NCBI GenBank assembly: GCA_003162395.1
Contig: PMON01000032.1
Span: 1 to 60,184 of the forward strand
DNA: 60,184 nt
Reading direction: 5' to 3'
Source: Acidimicrobiaceae bacterium
Lineage (GTDB): Bacteria > Actinomycetota > Acidimicrobiia > Acidimicrobiales > RAAP-2
This document shows positions 10,390 through 19,524 of the stretch, piece after piece. Within the stretch, counting starts at the first letter, position 1; each line of letters begins with the position of its first letter. The notes below the pieces were generated by a model. The model saw only the letters and a list, made by a program, of their open reading frames with translations, ran no database searches and was not told the origin of the DNA. A program made the translations under genes and the position numbers.

Positions 10390-11712
10390 CTACGCCAGAA
10401 CGTAAAGGTGCCACTCCTCCGAGAGACCTTTTAGCGCCCGCGTACCTCGGTCCTCAAAGTTGAGACCAGATCCGGCGACCAAGTCTCTGACCGTGCTCGT
10501 CGTAAGCACCTCCGACGCCCCACTGAGCGCGGCCACCCTTGCGCCGATATGAACCGCGACTCCGACGAGGTCACTGCCCACGACCTCGCACTCACCGGTG
10601 TGCACGCCGGCACGTACCTCGATACCGAGTGGGACGACTGAGTCGACGATCGATTGGGCGGCACGCAGCGCTCGGGCAGGTCCGTCAAAGGCGGCGAGGA
10701 AGCCGTCGCCGGCGGTATCGATCTCGCGGCCACGGAATCTCGCCAGTTCACCTCGAACCACTCGATGATGCGCGGCGAGGAGCTCTCGCCAACGTCGGTC
10801 GCCGAGATCGGCGGCCCGCTCGGTTGATCCCACGATGTCGGTGAAGAGAACTGTCGCGAGGATCCGATCGGGCTCCTGCGGCTCGCGAACACCCGTGACG
10901 AACTCCCGGATCTCCTCGACTACCCCCTCACCGGACCAAGGGGCGTGGTCGGCCCCGGCGAGCTCGACATACGTTGAGTCCGGGATCGAGCGTGCGAGGA
11001 ATCGTCCATTCTCGACGCTGCAGAGCTGGTCGTCCGAACGGTGGATGATGAGCGTGGGCACGCGGATCGTTGGAACGATGTCGCGCACGTCGATGCCGAA
11101 CGCCATTCGGATGAAGGCTTCGGCTGAGTTCGGCGTCCCAGCGTTGACGAGCAGCCGACCGACCCAATCCCGTGCGAATGGATCAGTCGCGAGGCTTGGC
11201 GCCAGGTAGTCGATGAGCTTGCTGGACGGACCCCAGCGTTCCGCGAGCGTCGCGATGCTGCGCTCAAACTCCTCGCTCGTCGACTCCCCCCACGGCCACG
11301 CGTCGTCCCTCTCCTCTCTCACCTCTGCGCCGCACAGGACCAATGCGCGCGTCCGTTCGGGATGCGCCGCAGCGAACAGCATCGAGAGCGGACCGCCCTC
11401 GGACTCTCCGAGAAGGATCGCACGAGCAGAGTCCGTGGCGTCCATCACCGCTCGAACGTCGTCCATCCTGACCTCGAGCGGGGCAGCTGTCACCCGCTCC
11501 GAAAGTCCCATCCCGCGCTTGTCGAACCAGATGAGTCGCGTGAACTGCGCAAGCTGCTCGCAGAAGTGGCGGAACGCGGGCAGCTCCCACATCACGTCGA
11601 GATGGGTGAATGCCCCCTGAACGTAGACAAGGTCGATCGGTCCATCCCCGAGAGCCTGATACGCGATGTAGACATCTCCGCTTTTCGCAAATCGGGTCTG
11701 AGGTGTTGGCAC
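10390..11712 (-). CDS. alpha/beta-hydrolase fused to class III adenylate/guanylate cyclase
   Basis: The protein has 440 residues using the GTG at 11712, because homologous proteins begin with a short TPxTRYAxSGD-like segment; the frame extends seven codons further to a TTG. Residues about 15-275 are an alpha/beta hydrolase with nucleophile elbow GESEGG (Ser104), FDKRGMGLS and a C-terminal GADHAPW His. From about 290 a class III nucleotide cyclase follows: VLFTDIVGSTERA and TAGDGFLAAF give both metal-binding Asp residues, then VRAGVHTGECE. The protein probably makes cAMP or cGMP under control of a hydrolase-like sensor domain. It is soluble and transcribed alone, away from the kinase gene. The fusion is known in actinobacteria; the signal sensed is unknown. 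Confidence 0.9.
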   Translation of the reverse strand: MPTPQTRFAKSGDVYIAYQALGDGPIDLVYVQGAFTHLDVMWELPAFRHFCEQLAQFTRLIWFDKRGMGLSERVTAAPLEVRMDDVRAVMDATDSARAILLGESEGGPLSMLFAAAHPERTRALVLCGAEVREERDDAWPWGESTSEEFERSIATLAERWGPSSKLIDYLAPSLATDPFARDWVGRLLVNAGTPNSAEAFIRMAFGIDVRDIVPTIRVPTLIIHRSDDQLCSVENGRFLARSIPDSTYVELAGADHAPWSGEGVVEEIREFVTGVREPQEPDRILATVLFTDIVGSTERAADLGDRRWRELLAAHHRVVRGELARFRGREIDTAGDGFLAAFDGPARALRAAQSIVDSVVPLGIEVRAGVHTGECEVVGSDLVGVAVHIGARVAALSGASEVLTTSTVRDLVAGSGLNFEDRGTRALKGLSEEWHLYVLA

Positions 11713-11950
11713 CAAGGCAACGATTGTCGGCAATCGACCTCAAGGCAAGTGCCGCCCCCAAGTCGACGGCCGGTCGGGGTCGGACGCGACCTGGACCCGT
11801 TCGCCCGCCCGGACTTCCCCGCAGACCGAGGAGTGGCGATACACCGTCTATGCACCATCCCACGCCGATCCGAGGCGTCCAACGACGTACCAAGAGCCTT
11901 CTCATCAGGCCGCACGTGTTCGCAGACGTTCCCAGAGGTCCTGCGTGAGC

Positions 11951-12022
11951 TTTGCAAGCAGGAGGTCGTGGGTTCGAGTCCCATCGCCTCCACCCATCGC
12001 CTCCACCCATCGCCTCCACCAT
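11951..12022 (+). repeat. tRNA-Ala(UGC) 3'-half repeat, copy C (best preserved)
   Basis: TTTGCAAGCAGGAGGTCGTG then GGTTCGAGTCCCATCGCC correspond exactly to anticodon loop (anticodon TGC), anticodon 3' stem, variable loop, T-arm and acceptor of a bacterial tRNA-Ala, with U at position 70 as alanine tRNAs require. The 13-nt end CCATCGCCTCCAC is then repeated three times in tandem. The 5' half of the tRNA is absent. The flanking stretch 11713-12302 has no supported gene. Confidence 0.8.
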
Positions 12023-12122
12023 CGTGTCACCCCCGTAATCAGGGCCGACATGGGAGGTTGACTTCCTTCCTGCACACCGAGATAATGCGCCATCCGAAGC
12101 AATCCAAGTCGAGGATCGCGCT

Positions 12123-12160
12123 CAGCTGCTGGGGATCGGAGACTCCCCACAGGTTCGCCC
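12123..12160 (+). repeat. stem-loop repeat, copy 1
   Basis: CAGCTGCTG is followed by a hairpin (GGGGA, 8-nt loop, TCCCC) and AGGTTCGCC. It matches 33453-33490 at most positions and has the same stem-loop layout. No T-tract follows, so a simple intrinsic terminator is unlikely. Confidence 0.4.
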
Positions 12161-12302
12161 GCCGCCTCGCCAACTGACCACTCGTTCTGGATCCCCGCAC
12201 CTTTACAGCCCTGCCGCGTGCGACAATTGTCCAAGGGCGCCGATGAGCTCTGGTTCCGCGGCCTCGTGGGGTTTCACTGGCGACACAGATAGAGGGGTAA
12301 TC

Positions 12303-14141
12303 ATGAAGCGTCGTTCCATCAGTTCTCACCACCTGCACCTGCCAGGGGCGGTCGTGGAGTCGACGCGGTCCCCACAGAGGTCGACGCGGGGGCGGCTTGG
12401 TGTGCTGTGTTCCACGGCGCTCGCCTTCCTGTTGGTGGCCGGATCCCAGCTGGGGGCGCCGGCGGCGCACGCCAGCGGCCTTTCTCGCTCCGAGGGCGGC
12501 CTCACTCGCTTCGCGGTCGCGGTGCCGCTGTGCCCGCCCGCCAAGCCGCGCCACGTCACGTGCTTTGCGATCAAGCTCGAGCGCGCGACCAGCACGACGC
12601 CAGGTGCGAGACCGTTCCGCCTCGCTGCGGGTGCTGCGACGATCGGGCCCGCCGGGGGCCTCACCCCGGGCGATCTGGCCACGGCCTACGGATACAGCTC
12701 GACGGCGACGGGCGCGGGCCAGACAGTTGCCATCATCGACTGGGGCGACGATCCGACGATCGCGACGGACCTCAACACGTTCGACAGCCAGTACGGGCTG
12801 TCGACGTGCACGACGGCGAACGGCTGCTTCAACAAACTGAACCAGGCCGGGGCTACGTCGCCCCTGCCGACCGACCAGGGCGCAGCCGGCGAGATCTCGC
12901 TCGACGTCGAGGCGGTCCATGCGGTCTGCCAGAAGTGCAGGATCGATCTGATCGAGGTCAACAGCAACGCGTTCACCAACACTGAGGCTGGCGTGAATGA
13001 GGCGGTCAAACTCGGCGCGACGGAGATCAGCAACTCCTACGGGGGGGCTGACACTTCCGGCGTCGGTGCAACAGACATCGCGGCGTACAACCATCGGGGC
13101 GTCGTCATCACGGTGTCCACGGGTGATGACGGCTACTACAGCTTCGACAGGTGGGTCCACACGCCGATCGGCGGACCGGCGGCCAACCCCAGCGCGCCGA
13201 ACTTCCCGGCGGAGCTGGCGACGGTGGTAGCTGTTGGCGGGACGTCCCTGTACCTGAACCAGAACGGGACTCGCCAGTCGGAGACGGTCTGGAATGAGAA
13301 CGGCGCGCAGGACCACGTCGAGAGCGCGTCGGGCGCCGCCCAGGGGGCGTCAGGCGGTGGCTGCAGCCGCTTCATCACCGCGCCGACGTGGCAGCGGAAG
13401 CTGTCGATGTGGTCGCAGACGGCCTGTGGCACCAAGCGGCTCGACGCCGACGTCTCGGCGGTGGCCGACCCGTTCACGGGATTCGACACGTTCAGCAGCA
13501 GCGACGGTGGCGCCGGCTGGGAGACGATCGGCGGGACCTCGCTGTCATCGCCCGTGATCGCGGCGATGTTCGCCCTGGCGGGCGGCGCGCACGGGACCGC
13601 GTATCCCGCATTGACGCTGTATGGCCACCGAGGCGGCAGCAGCCTGTACGACGTCACGTCCGCGGGCAACGGGTTCTGTGGCGGCGAAGGAGCGGCCCAG
13701 TGCGGCAACGCCAATCAGCTGGCGTTCAACGGCGTCGCGCTGGGCGTCCTTGACTGCGCCTACCCGGCGACCGGCTCCACGCCGAGCGCGGGCGACCTCG
13801 CGTGCGACGCCAATGTCGGCTATGACGGCCCCACCGGGGTTGGCACGCCCAAGGGCCTCGGCGCGCTCGCCCCTGTCGGCCCGACGGGCACGATCGCGGG
13901 CCCGAAGAGTGTTGCGCACGGCTCCAGCCACACTTGGACGGTGACCGCCAAGGACCCCTTCCCCGGCGGCACGATCAGCAGCTACACCTGGAACTGGGGT
14001 GACGGCAGCGCCAACACCGTGACGACGACACCCCACGCGGCACACACCTTCGCACGAGCGGGGGCCCGCGTCATCACGCTCACGATCAAGGACAGCTACG
14101 GCATCTCGGGCAGGGCCACCTACGGCGTGAGCGTCACCTAA
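12303..14141 (+). CDS. secreted sedolisin (S53) serine-carboxyl peptidase with C-terminal PKD domain
   Basis: The start chosen is the ATG at 12303 with AGAGGGG upstream, giving 612 residues. A twin-basic N-terminus and a hydrophobic stretch (TALAFLLVAGSQLGAPAAHA, about 38-57) form the export signal. The peptidase domain (about 120-530) shows the S53 triad Glu197 and Asp201 (EISLDVEA) and Ser413 (GGTSLSSP), plus the oxyanion Asp near 275 (STGDDGYY). A PKD-like beta domain (YTWNWGDGSANTV) ends the protein. It would cleave extracellular proteins. The region before the peptidase domain is only about 60 residues after the signal. That is far shorter than the roughly 180-residue propeptide of classical kumamolisins, so activation must differ. 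Confidence 0.9.
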   Translation: MKRRSISSHHLHLPGAVVESTRSPQRSTRGRLGVLCSTALAFLLVAGSQLGAPAAHASGLSRSEGGLTRFAVAVPLCPPAKPRHVTCFAIKLERATSTTPGARPFRLAAGAATIGPAGGLTPGDLATAYGYSSTATGAGQTVAIIDWGDDPTIATDLNTFDSQYGLSTCTTANGCFNKLNQAGATSPLPTDQGAAGEISLDVEAVHAVCQKCRIDLIEVNSNAFTNTEAGVNEAVKLGATEISNSYGGADTSGVGATDIAAYNHRGVVITVSTGDDGYYSFDRWVHTPIGGPAANPSAPNFPAELATVVAVGGTSLYLNQNGTRQSETVWNENGAQDHVESASGAAQGASGGGCSRFITAPTWQRKLSMWSQTACGTKRLDADVSAVADPFTGFDTFSSSDGGAGWETIGGTSLSSPVIAAMFALAGGAHGTAYPALTLYGHRGGSSLYDVTSAGNGFCGGEGAAQCGNANQLAFNGVALGVLDCAYPATGSTPSAGDLACDANVGYDGPTGVGTPKGLGALAPVGPTGTIAGPKSVAHGSSHTWTVTAKDPFPGGTISSYTWNWGDGSANTVTTTPHAAHTFARAGARVITLTIKDSYGISGRATYGVSVT

Positions 14142-14540
14142 GCGCGTCAGTGGGAAGTCGTGAGCACGACTGAAGTTCGGTCCCCGGTGCAGCCGAGGGC
14201 ACCCAGACAGTCGCCGTTCACGGCGGAGCACCAGCTTGGCGCGAACATCGTGCCGGTCATCGTGGGTCCGCAGGGCCGTCGCCTACGCCCCGGGGCGAGC
14301 CGGCAACGCCATCGGCGGACTGGCTCTCGGTCACGCGATGCCGCGCGCCATCCTTCCGGCTCGGGGTGGCGTGTCGCCCTTCTGGATCTACGGAACGGAC
14401 ATCCTAGTTGGGTCGCCGCTGTCTTCCCTCGGGCCGATCGAACATCTGTCGAACATTTCGGGTCAGCGCGAGCACCGTGATCGCAGTGGCGCCGGGATCC
14501 GTCGACGGCGCCAGCTATGGCGCGCACCCCGCAAGCAGTC
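14142..14540. other. convergent intergenic region with 11-nt-phased GAACAT repeat
   Basis: The sedolisin gene and the S9 peptidase gene converge here. I see no gene. At 14438-14456 TCGAACATCTGTCGAACAT is a direct repeat with 11-nt phase, identical to a site at 26606. Confidence 0.5.
14438..14456 (+). repeat. GAACAT direct repeat (11-nt phase), site 1
   Basis: Two GAACAT half-sites start 11 nt apart on the same face of the helix. The 19-nt core recurs exactly at 26606-26624. Diverged forms with the same spacing are at 26819 and 30094. Confidence 0.5.
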
Positions 14541-16484
14541 TCAGGCCGACTCGACCCGCACGATCTCGACTGGCGTGAGGACGCCTGCAGGCTCGAAGCC
14601 GAGAACTTGACCGTAGAAGGAGAGTTCAGCTTCAGCCGAACGGATGATGCTCTCGGCCTTGCGAAAACCGTGCTGCTCGCCCTCGTAGGCGACGTACGCG
14701 AAGGGCACACCCTTCGCCCGCAGTGCCGCCACCATGGCCTCGGCCTGCGCCGGCGGCACGACTTCATCCTCGAGTCCCTGGAACAAGATGACGGGCGTCG
14801 AGAGCAGGTCGGTGTGGAAGATCGGCGAGCGCTCCTCGTAGAGGTCCTGCCGCTCGGGCCATGGACCGACCAACCCGTCGAGGTAGCGGGACTCGAACTT
14901 GTGGGTGTCGCGGGCCAACGCGCCGAGATCGCCGACGCCGAAGTAGCTCGCGCCCGCAGCGAAGACGTCGCGAAAGGTCAGCGCGCACAGCGTCGTGTAG
15001 CCCCCGGCGCTCCATCCGTGGATCAACAGCCCCTCAGGGTTCGCCCGACCCGTCGCGACGCAGAACTTCGCGGCATTCACACAGTCGTCGAGGTCGACCA
15101 CACCCCAATTCCCCTTCAGTCGCTCGCGGTAGGCACGGCCGTAGCCGGTGCTCCCGCCGTAGTCGACGTCGACTACGGCAATGCCGCGACTCGTCCAGAA
15201 CTGGATCTCGTAGTCGAGGACGGGGGATGAGCAGCTGCCGGTCGGGCCCCCGTGGCTCGCGACGATGAGCGGCGGCAGCGAGCCTGCCGGAGCGACGAAA
15301 TCGGGGTTGGTCGGTGCGTAGTAGAGACCGAACGCGGTGAGCCCGTGCTCGGTTGGGAACTCGATCGCCTCGGGCACGGAGACGTAGGTCGCGTCGATCG
15401 TGAGCTGCCGACTCTGTTTAAGGACGGCGCACTCGCCCGAGCTGACGTCGATGGCGACGACCCCGAGGGGTGCGGTCGGAGACCCGGCGATGGCCAGCAC
15501 CTGGTCGCCGGCGATTGACAGCCGCCCGAGGGCTGTGGCGGCGACCGGCACCTCGACCAGCTCGTGGCCAGCAGCGACGGTGCCGAGGTGCATCCGGCCC
15601 CCCTCGGTCCAGGTGACCACCACGCTGCCGTCGGCGCGCGGCGCGTAAGAGGCGACGCCAAACACCCATGCGGGACCTGCGAACTCGGCGTCGCGTGGTG
15701 CGAGCGGCACGGGACCCTCCGGGGCGTCGAGATACAGGTTCCACCATCCGGTGCGGTCCGAGAGAAAGAAGAGTGATCCGTCGGCGCCGTAGCGTGGCTC
15801 CTGCACGGCCTCGGACATCCCGCCAGCGACGGGCCGGACGCACGTGATCTCGAGCGTCTCGCTGAGCGTGGCCTCGCACAGCTCGGTCCCGTCCCATGGC
15901 ATCTGCGGATGGTCCCAAGCAATCCAGGCGAGGCGGCGAGCATCGGGTGAGAGCGTCGGCGCGGCGAAGAAGTCGTGGCCCTCGGCGAGGACCCGGGGCA
16001 CAGCACTGCCGTCCGTCGGGAGCACAACAAGGTCGTTGTCCACTTGGCCATCCTCGTGGCGCTCGCGAACGCAGATGAGATGGCGGCCGTCGGCGGTCAC
16101 GATGGGGTCGGCGTAGCGCCAGGCCCGTTCGCTCGGCGGTTCAGGGGTGATCGCCACGGGCGCGTCGCCCGGAGCGAGCCGGTAGAGGCGCTGGTCGTCG
16201 AAATTCGAGAAATACGCCACGCTGTCGTGCACCACCGCGCACCGCCCGCCGTACTCGTGCGCGAGCGTGCGTACCGCGAACCCCTCGGGCACGACGTCCT
16301 CGACGACCCCTGCGGCGCTGCGGCGCACGAGCACGTTGCGGCCGCCTTCGCTCGGGCGGCCCTCCACCCAATAGATCGCGTCACCGTCGGCCGAAGGCGC
16401 GCTCAGGCTCACGGCATCGGTCACGAGGAGCTGGGCGGAAACCGGCGACGACCACGTGCCGTAGGGAGCGAGCTGGGGGGTCAT
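14541..16484 (-). CDS. S9-family (prolyl oligopeptidase-like) serine peptidase
   Basis: The protein has 647 residues. The N-terminal ~380 residues form a WD/beta-propeller-like gate (repeats such as APTLSPDARRLAWIAWD and YGADGSLFFLSDRTGWWNL). The C-terminal alpha/beta-hydrolase domain carries the triad Ser492 (HGWSAGGYT), Asp573 (QGLEDEVVP) and His605 (GEQHGFR), with VDYGGSTGYGRAYRERLKGN as the S9C-type oxyanion region. No signal peptide is seen, so it is cytosolic. These enzymes cleave short peptides, often after Pro or as acylaminoacyl peptidases. The gene is transcribed convergently with the sedolisin gene. It may process peptides the secreted protease releases, which is inference. Confidence 0.92.
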   Translation of the reverse strand: MTPQLAPYGTWSSPVSAQLLVTDAVSLSAPSADGDAIYWVEGRPSEGGRNVLVRRSAAGVVEDVVPEGFAVRTLAHEYGGRCAVVHDSVAYFSNFDDQRLYRLAPGDAPVAITPEPPSERAWRYADPIVTADGRHLICVRERHEDGQVDNDLVVLPTDGSAVPRVLAEGHDFFAAPTLSPDARRLAWIAWDHPQMPWDGTELCEATLSETLEITCVRPVAGGMSEAVQEPRYGADGSLFFLSDRTGWWNLYLDAPEGPVPLAPRDAEFAGPAWVFGVASYAPRADGSVVVTWTEGGRMHLGTVAAGHELVEVPVAATALGRLSIAGDQVLAIAGSPTAPLGVVAIDVSSGECAVLKQSRQLTIDATYVSVPEAIEFPTEHGLTAFGLYYAPTNPDFVAPAGSLPPLIVASHGGPTGSCSSPVLDYEIQFWTSRGIAVVDVDYGGSTGYGRAYRERLKGNWGVVDLDDCVNAAKFCVATGRANPEGLLIHGWSAGGYTTLCALTFRDVFAAGASYFGVGDLGALARDTHKFESRYLDGLVGPWPERQDLYEERSPIFHTDLLSTPVILFQGLEDEVVPPAQAEAMVAALRAKGVPFAYVAYEGEQHGFRKAESIIRSAEAELSFYGQVLGFEPAGVLTPVEIVRVESA

Positions 16485-16815
16485 CGCGCGAAGTTACCTG
16501 AGGGCCCTGCTCGATTCCACCTGGACCTCGCTGCGTTCGCCTCCAGTGAAAGGCCCGGCTGTCGACCATATGGACGGAGCAGGAAGCACGTGGGCGCGTT
16601 GCCCTCTCGTCCCACCGCTTCGGGTGCCGAGCTGCCAAGGTTGTCTCTGGTTGATGGGCATCTTTGACTTCTGTTCGCTCACCAAGGCAAACGGTGGTGT
16701 TCGAATCCTTGGCTGCATCCCAGCATGTGTTCCGCTCTCGTACGCCGCCCGGGTCAACTGGGTGCGAGGACATCGCCTTCGTTGGCGACTCCTCGCTCTG
16801 AGCGATGATGATTCG
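16485..16815. other. intergenic, divergent promoters expected
   Basis: This separates the divergent S9 peptidase and DUF1697 genes. The forward frame of DUF1697 stays open through it (from 16546), but the codons upstream of 16816 do not resemble the family. No structure was recognised. Confidence 0.5.
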
Positions 16816-17388
16816 GTGAGAACCCACGTCGCCCTGCTTCGCGGGGTCAACGTCATGGGCCGGAACAAGATGTCGATGGTGGAACTCCGCGAGGTAGTCG
16901 CATCGCTCGGTTACGGCAACGTGACGACGTACATCCAGAGTGGCAATGTCGTGTTTGCAGCCGCCGACGCGGACGCCGACAGTGGCGGACTCGCGGACAA
17001 GATCGAGGTCGCGATCGCTGGGCGGTTGGCTGTCCGACCGGCAGTAGTGGTCATCGGTCGCGCCGAGCTCACGCAGGTTGTCCGTGACAACCCGTTCCCC
17101 AGTGAGGACGATCCCAGACGCCTCCACGCAGTGTTCCTCCGAGAAGCTCCCGATCTCAAAGAGATTGCATCGGTCACGTCCGCGGTCACTCGCGCTCGCA
17201 CGAGAGCGAGTCGGGACGATGCGCGCGTTGTCGGACGCACGCTGTACCTGTGGACGCCCGATGGGTTCGCTCGCAGCATCCTGCGAGCGGAACTGAGCCG
17301 TAGTGGGCAGCACCGCACGCCGATGCAATCTGGGACGGCGAGGAACTGGGCGACCGTCAACACGCTCGTGTCACTCCTCGAAGGCTGA
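16816..17388 (+). CDS. DUF1697 family protein
   Basis: This 190-residue protein starts at the GTG at 16816, placing VRTHVALLRGVNVMGRNKMS at the N-terminus as in essentially all DUF1697 proteins. Other family marks are YIQSGNVVF near residue 40 and the C-terminal MQSGTARNWATVNTLVSLL, which matches the conserved ...RNWxTVxKL ending. It is a compact alpha/beta fold with no catalytic assignment and is cytoplasmic. It is followed by a kinase-like gene on the same strand after 63 nt. The two may be co-transcribed, but no functional link is known. Confidence 0.92.
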   Translation: MRTHVALLRGVNVMGRNKMSMVELREVVASLGYGNVTTYIQSGNVVFAAADADADSGGLADKIEVAIAGRLAVRPAVVVIGRAELTQVVRDNPFPSEDDPRRLHAVFLREAPDLKEIASVTSAVTRARTRASRDDARVVGRTLYLWTPDGFARSILRAELSRSGQHRTPMQSGTARNWATVNTLVSLLEG

Positions 17389-17451
17389 CCGCGTGTACCA
17401 CATACGTGCCAAGTCACCGCCAGTGGCCTCGGGCTTGTAAGCATTCTTGTC

Positions 17452-18180
17452 GTGACCTCGTTCGAGTCGGTCTCCACATGGCGACAGCCCGAGCCCGAGC
17501 CTGCATCTGGCTCTCGGACGAGGCTCATAGGGGACGTGGCCGACACGATCAGCCAACTCTCCCCACGCCGGCTTCGCATTGCGATCGATGGGCGTACCGG
17601 CGCAGGAAAGACTTCTTTCGGCCACGAGCTTGCCGCAGCACTTCACAAGCTCGGGCGCTCAACGCTCAGAGCGAGCCTGGACGACTTCAAACATCCCTGG
17701 CGCGACGCCCGCGAGCGCGGGTATGACCGCGTGACAGGCGAGGGGTACTACCGCAATGCCTACGACTTCCGATCCGCCGTGGACCTCCTGCTTGTTCCCG
17801 CTGGGCCTGGCGGGAGTGGCGAGGTCGTGCTCTGCGCACACGATCCGCTCACGGGCGTGGACCATCGCGCCACCTTCGTGACGGCTCCCGACGACGCAGT
17901 CCTGATCGTCGACTCAGTCTTCGCACAGCGGCCCGAGTACGTCGCGTACTGGGACTTTCGGATCTGGCTGGAAGTGGAGCCGGAAGTCGCCTTCGCGCGA
18001 GGAATCTCGCGGGACCTCGATGCAGAGGGCATCGACGAGGCAACGAGGGTTCGTCGAGATCGGTACGGGCCCGCAGAGGAGATGTACATCGCCGAAGTGC
18101 GCCCGATCTCCACGGCTGATCTGATCATTGACAACAACGACTACGCACGTCCGAAGATCCTGCCCTCAGTCTCGGACTGA
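17452..18180 (+). CDS. uridine-kinase-like P-loop protein
   Basis: The protein has 242 residues from a GTG. After about 40 variable residues the Walker A motif GRTGAGKTS is at 47-55. RASLDDFKHPW follows, with the Asp-Asp of uridine/phosphoribulokinase-like enzymes, then GEGYYRNAYD and a C-terminal TADLIIDNNDY segment. These match the actinobacterial uridine kinase-like family of nucleoside kinases. The expected reaction is ATP-dependent phosphorylation of a nucleoside or similar alcohol in the cytosol; the substrate is not determined by the sequence. DVADTISQL just before the P-loop strand is a common N-terminal helix of this group, supporting the early start. Confidence 0.82.
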   Translation: MTSFESVSTWRQPEPEPASGSRTRLIGDVADTISQLSPRRLRIAIDGRTGAGKTSFGHELAAALHKLGRSTLRASLDDFKHPWRDARERGYDRVTGEGYYRNAYDFRSAVDLLLVPAGPGGSGEVVLCAHDPLTGVDHRATFVTAPDDAVLIVDSVFAQRPEYVAYWDFRIWLEVEPEVAFARGISRDLDAEGIDEATRVRRDRYGPAEEMYIAEVRPISTADLIIDNNDYARPKILPSVSD

Positions 18181-18460
18181 CCGGCCCCGGCATCGTTGCG
18201 TCCCGGATCGCCGGCTCTGAGCGCATGTCGAGGGCAAGATCGGTCGCCAGCGCTGGCAACCGTTGCCCGCCCCGGAGCGCAATGCACTTCGGGGGCAATG
18301 CTCCACGGTGCTGGCAGCACTGTCGATGCGGGATGCCTCGAATCGGTCCCGATACTAATATTTGACCGATGAATGAACCTGCGGCACCTCCAACGTCCAT
18401 CTGTATGAACTGCTGGGTGTGCTCGGTAGGGCAGGTGCAAAGCACGAGAGAGGCTTAACC

Positions 18461-18970
18461 ATGACAGAGGGAGGCAAGCCGGCCGAGGTGTCACGCAGGA
18501 TCGAGGCACCGGCAGCCCTCATCTTCGAGATCCTGGCGAATCCGCAGCGCCACATGGATTTCGACGGGTCCGACATGCTCCGGGGGGCCGTCATCGACCG
18601 ACCCATGTCCGGTGTCGGCGACACCTTCACCATGATGATGCATCGGCTCGGTCGCGACTACCTCATGCTCAACTATGTAGTGGAGTTCGAGCCGGATCGC
18701 CGCATCTTTTGGGAACCGGCTCCGGGAGACCTCGCTACGGCTGGCGATGATCCATCCAAGGTCGGTATCCCAGCGGGTTACCGCTGGGGCTACATCCTCA
18801 CTCCGGACGGTGACGACGCCACGGTCGTCACCGAGGTCTTTGACTGCGGCCCAGAAGAGAATCGGTGGATCCTTCTGCGCGAGGGCGGGGAGTGGATCAA
18901 CGGGACCAATTCGGTGCTCGAGTCCATGACGGCCACACTGGAGAGGCTCGAGAAGGTCAGTACCGAGTAG
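18461..18970 (+). CDS. SRPBCC (START/Bet v 1-like) family protein
   Basis: The protein has 169 residues from the ATG at 18461, preceded by GAGAGAGG. VSRRIEAPAALIFEILANPQ at residues 10-29 is the first strand and helix of an SRPBCC ligand-binding domain. VGDTFTMMM, YVVEFEPDRRIFWEPAP and WGYILTPDGDDATVVTEVFD are the central strands. The long C-terminal helix (SVLESMTATLERLEKV) closes the cavity. Such proteins bind hydrophobic ligands or act as polyketide cyclase/ATPase-activator-like proteins; the ligand is unknown. A short AT-rich element (ATACTAATATTTGACC near 18351) upstream may contain its promoter. It is a single-gene unit. Confidence 0.88.
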   Translation: MTEGGKPAEVSRRIEAPAALIFEILANPQRHMDFDGSDMLRGAVIDRPMSGVGDTFTMMMHRLGRDYLMLNYVVEFEPDRRIFWEPAPGDLATAGDDPSKVGIPAGYRWGYILTPDGDDATVVTEVFDCGPEENRWILLREGGEWINGTNSVLESMTATLERLEKVSTE

Positions 18971-19179
18971 GACCGCTGCCGGAGCGTACGTGCTCGCTCC
19001 GCGGGGCAGCTGACGCTGATCTGATCGGTCAAGATCTGCGACGGGTGTCAATGCGGGGAACGTTCAATTTGGGGCCTCTGACCGCCGGGAAGGTGCGCGA
19101 CACGAGTCGGCCCGTCAGACTTGCGCACTGACATCGGGACAGCGGTTGGCTCGGCGCGCCCGAGAGATCGTCCAGGCCA

Positions 19180-19470
19180 GTGGACGACAAGACCCGAACG
19201 CCGTTGCCCATCGTTGCTGCATTCGATGAGGCACATGCGGCTGCGGAGTCCTCTGCCTACCTTTCCGGCTGTCTCCTCCAGACTCTCGCCGAGGAGGACC
19301 TCCACGGGTCGACCGAGCGGGCTGCCTGGACGGGTCCGACAGCTCCTGGATCGAATCGACCCCGACAGTGACGCCGGCGGTGTGCACGAGCCGAGGCGGC
19401 CTGGTCCAGACTCGCCGCCCACCTCAGCGGCACTACGTGGAGCCGACGACGGTCTTCCGACCAACTCGTA
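19180..19470 (+). pseudogene. small unrecognised gene, probably frameshifted
   Basis: From a GTG at 19180 the frame reads VDDKTRTPLPIVAAFDEAHA and AAESSAYLSGCLLQTLAEED, natural-looking helical sequence. After about residue 50 it becomes Pro/Ser-rich and stops at 19371. One frame over, GRVRQLLDRIDPDSDAGG continues with similar character, suggesting a frameshift near 19330. No family is recognised. The rest of 18971-19524 holds nothing else. Confidence 0.25.
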
Positions 19471-19524
19471 GCGATGCGAGCCGATGGGTGCCACTGATCG
19501 CCGGGAAGGGGCGCACGATCTGCT

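Noticed and set aside
11264-12234. Minus-strand frames containing WDSNPRPPACK, MGLEPTTSCLQ or GDGTRTHDLLLAK
   Set aside because: They are antisense to tRNA-Ala repeat C and to the cyclase-hydrolase gene. All three peptides are three-frame translations of the same tRNA remnant.
12039-13316. 425-codon minus-strand frame opposite the sedolisin
   Set aside because: Arg/Asp/Val-rich antisense reading of a GC-rich gene. The plus strand has a signal peptide and complete catalytic motifs.
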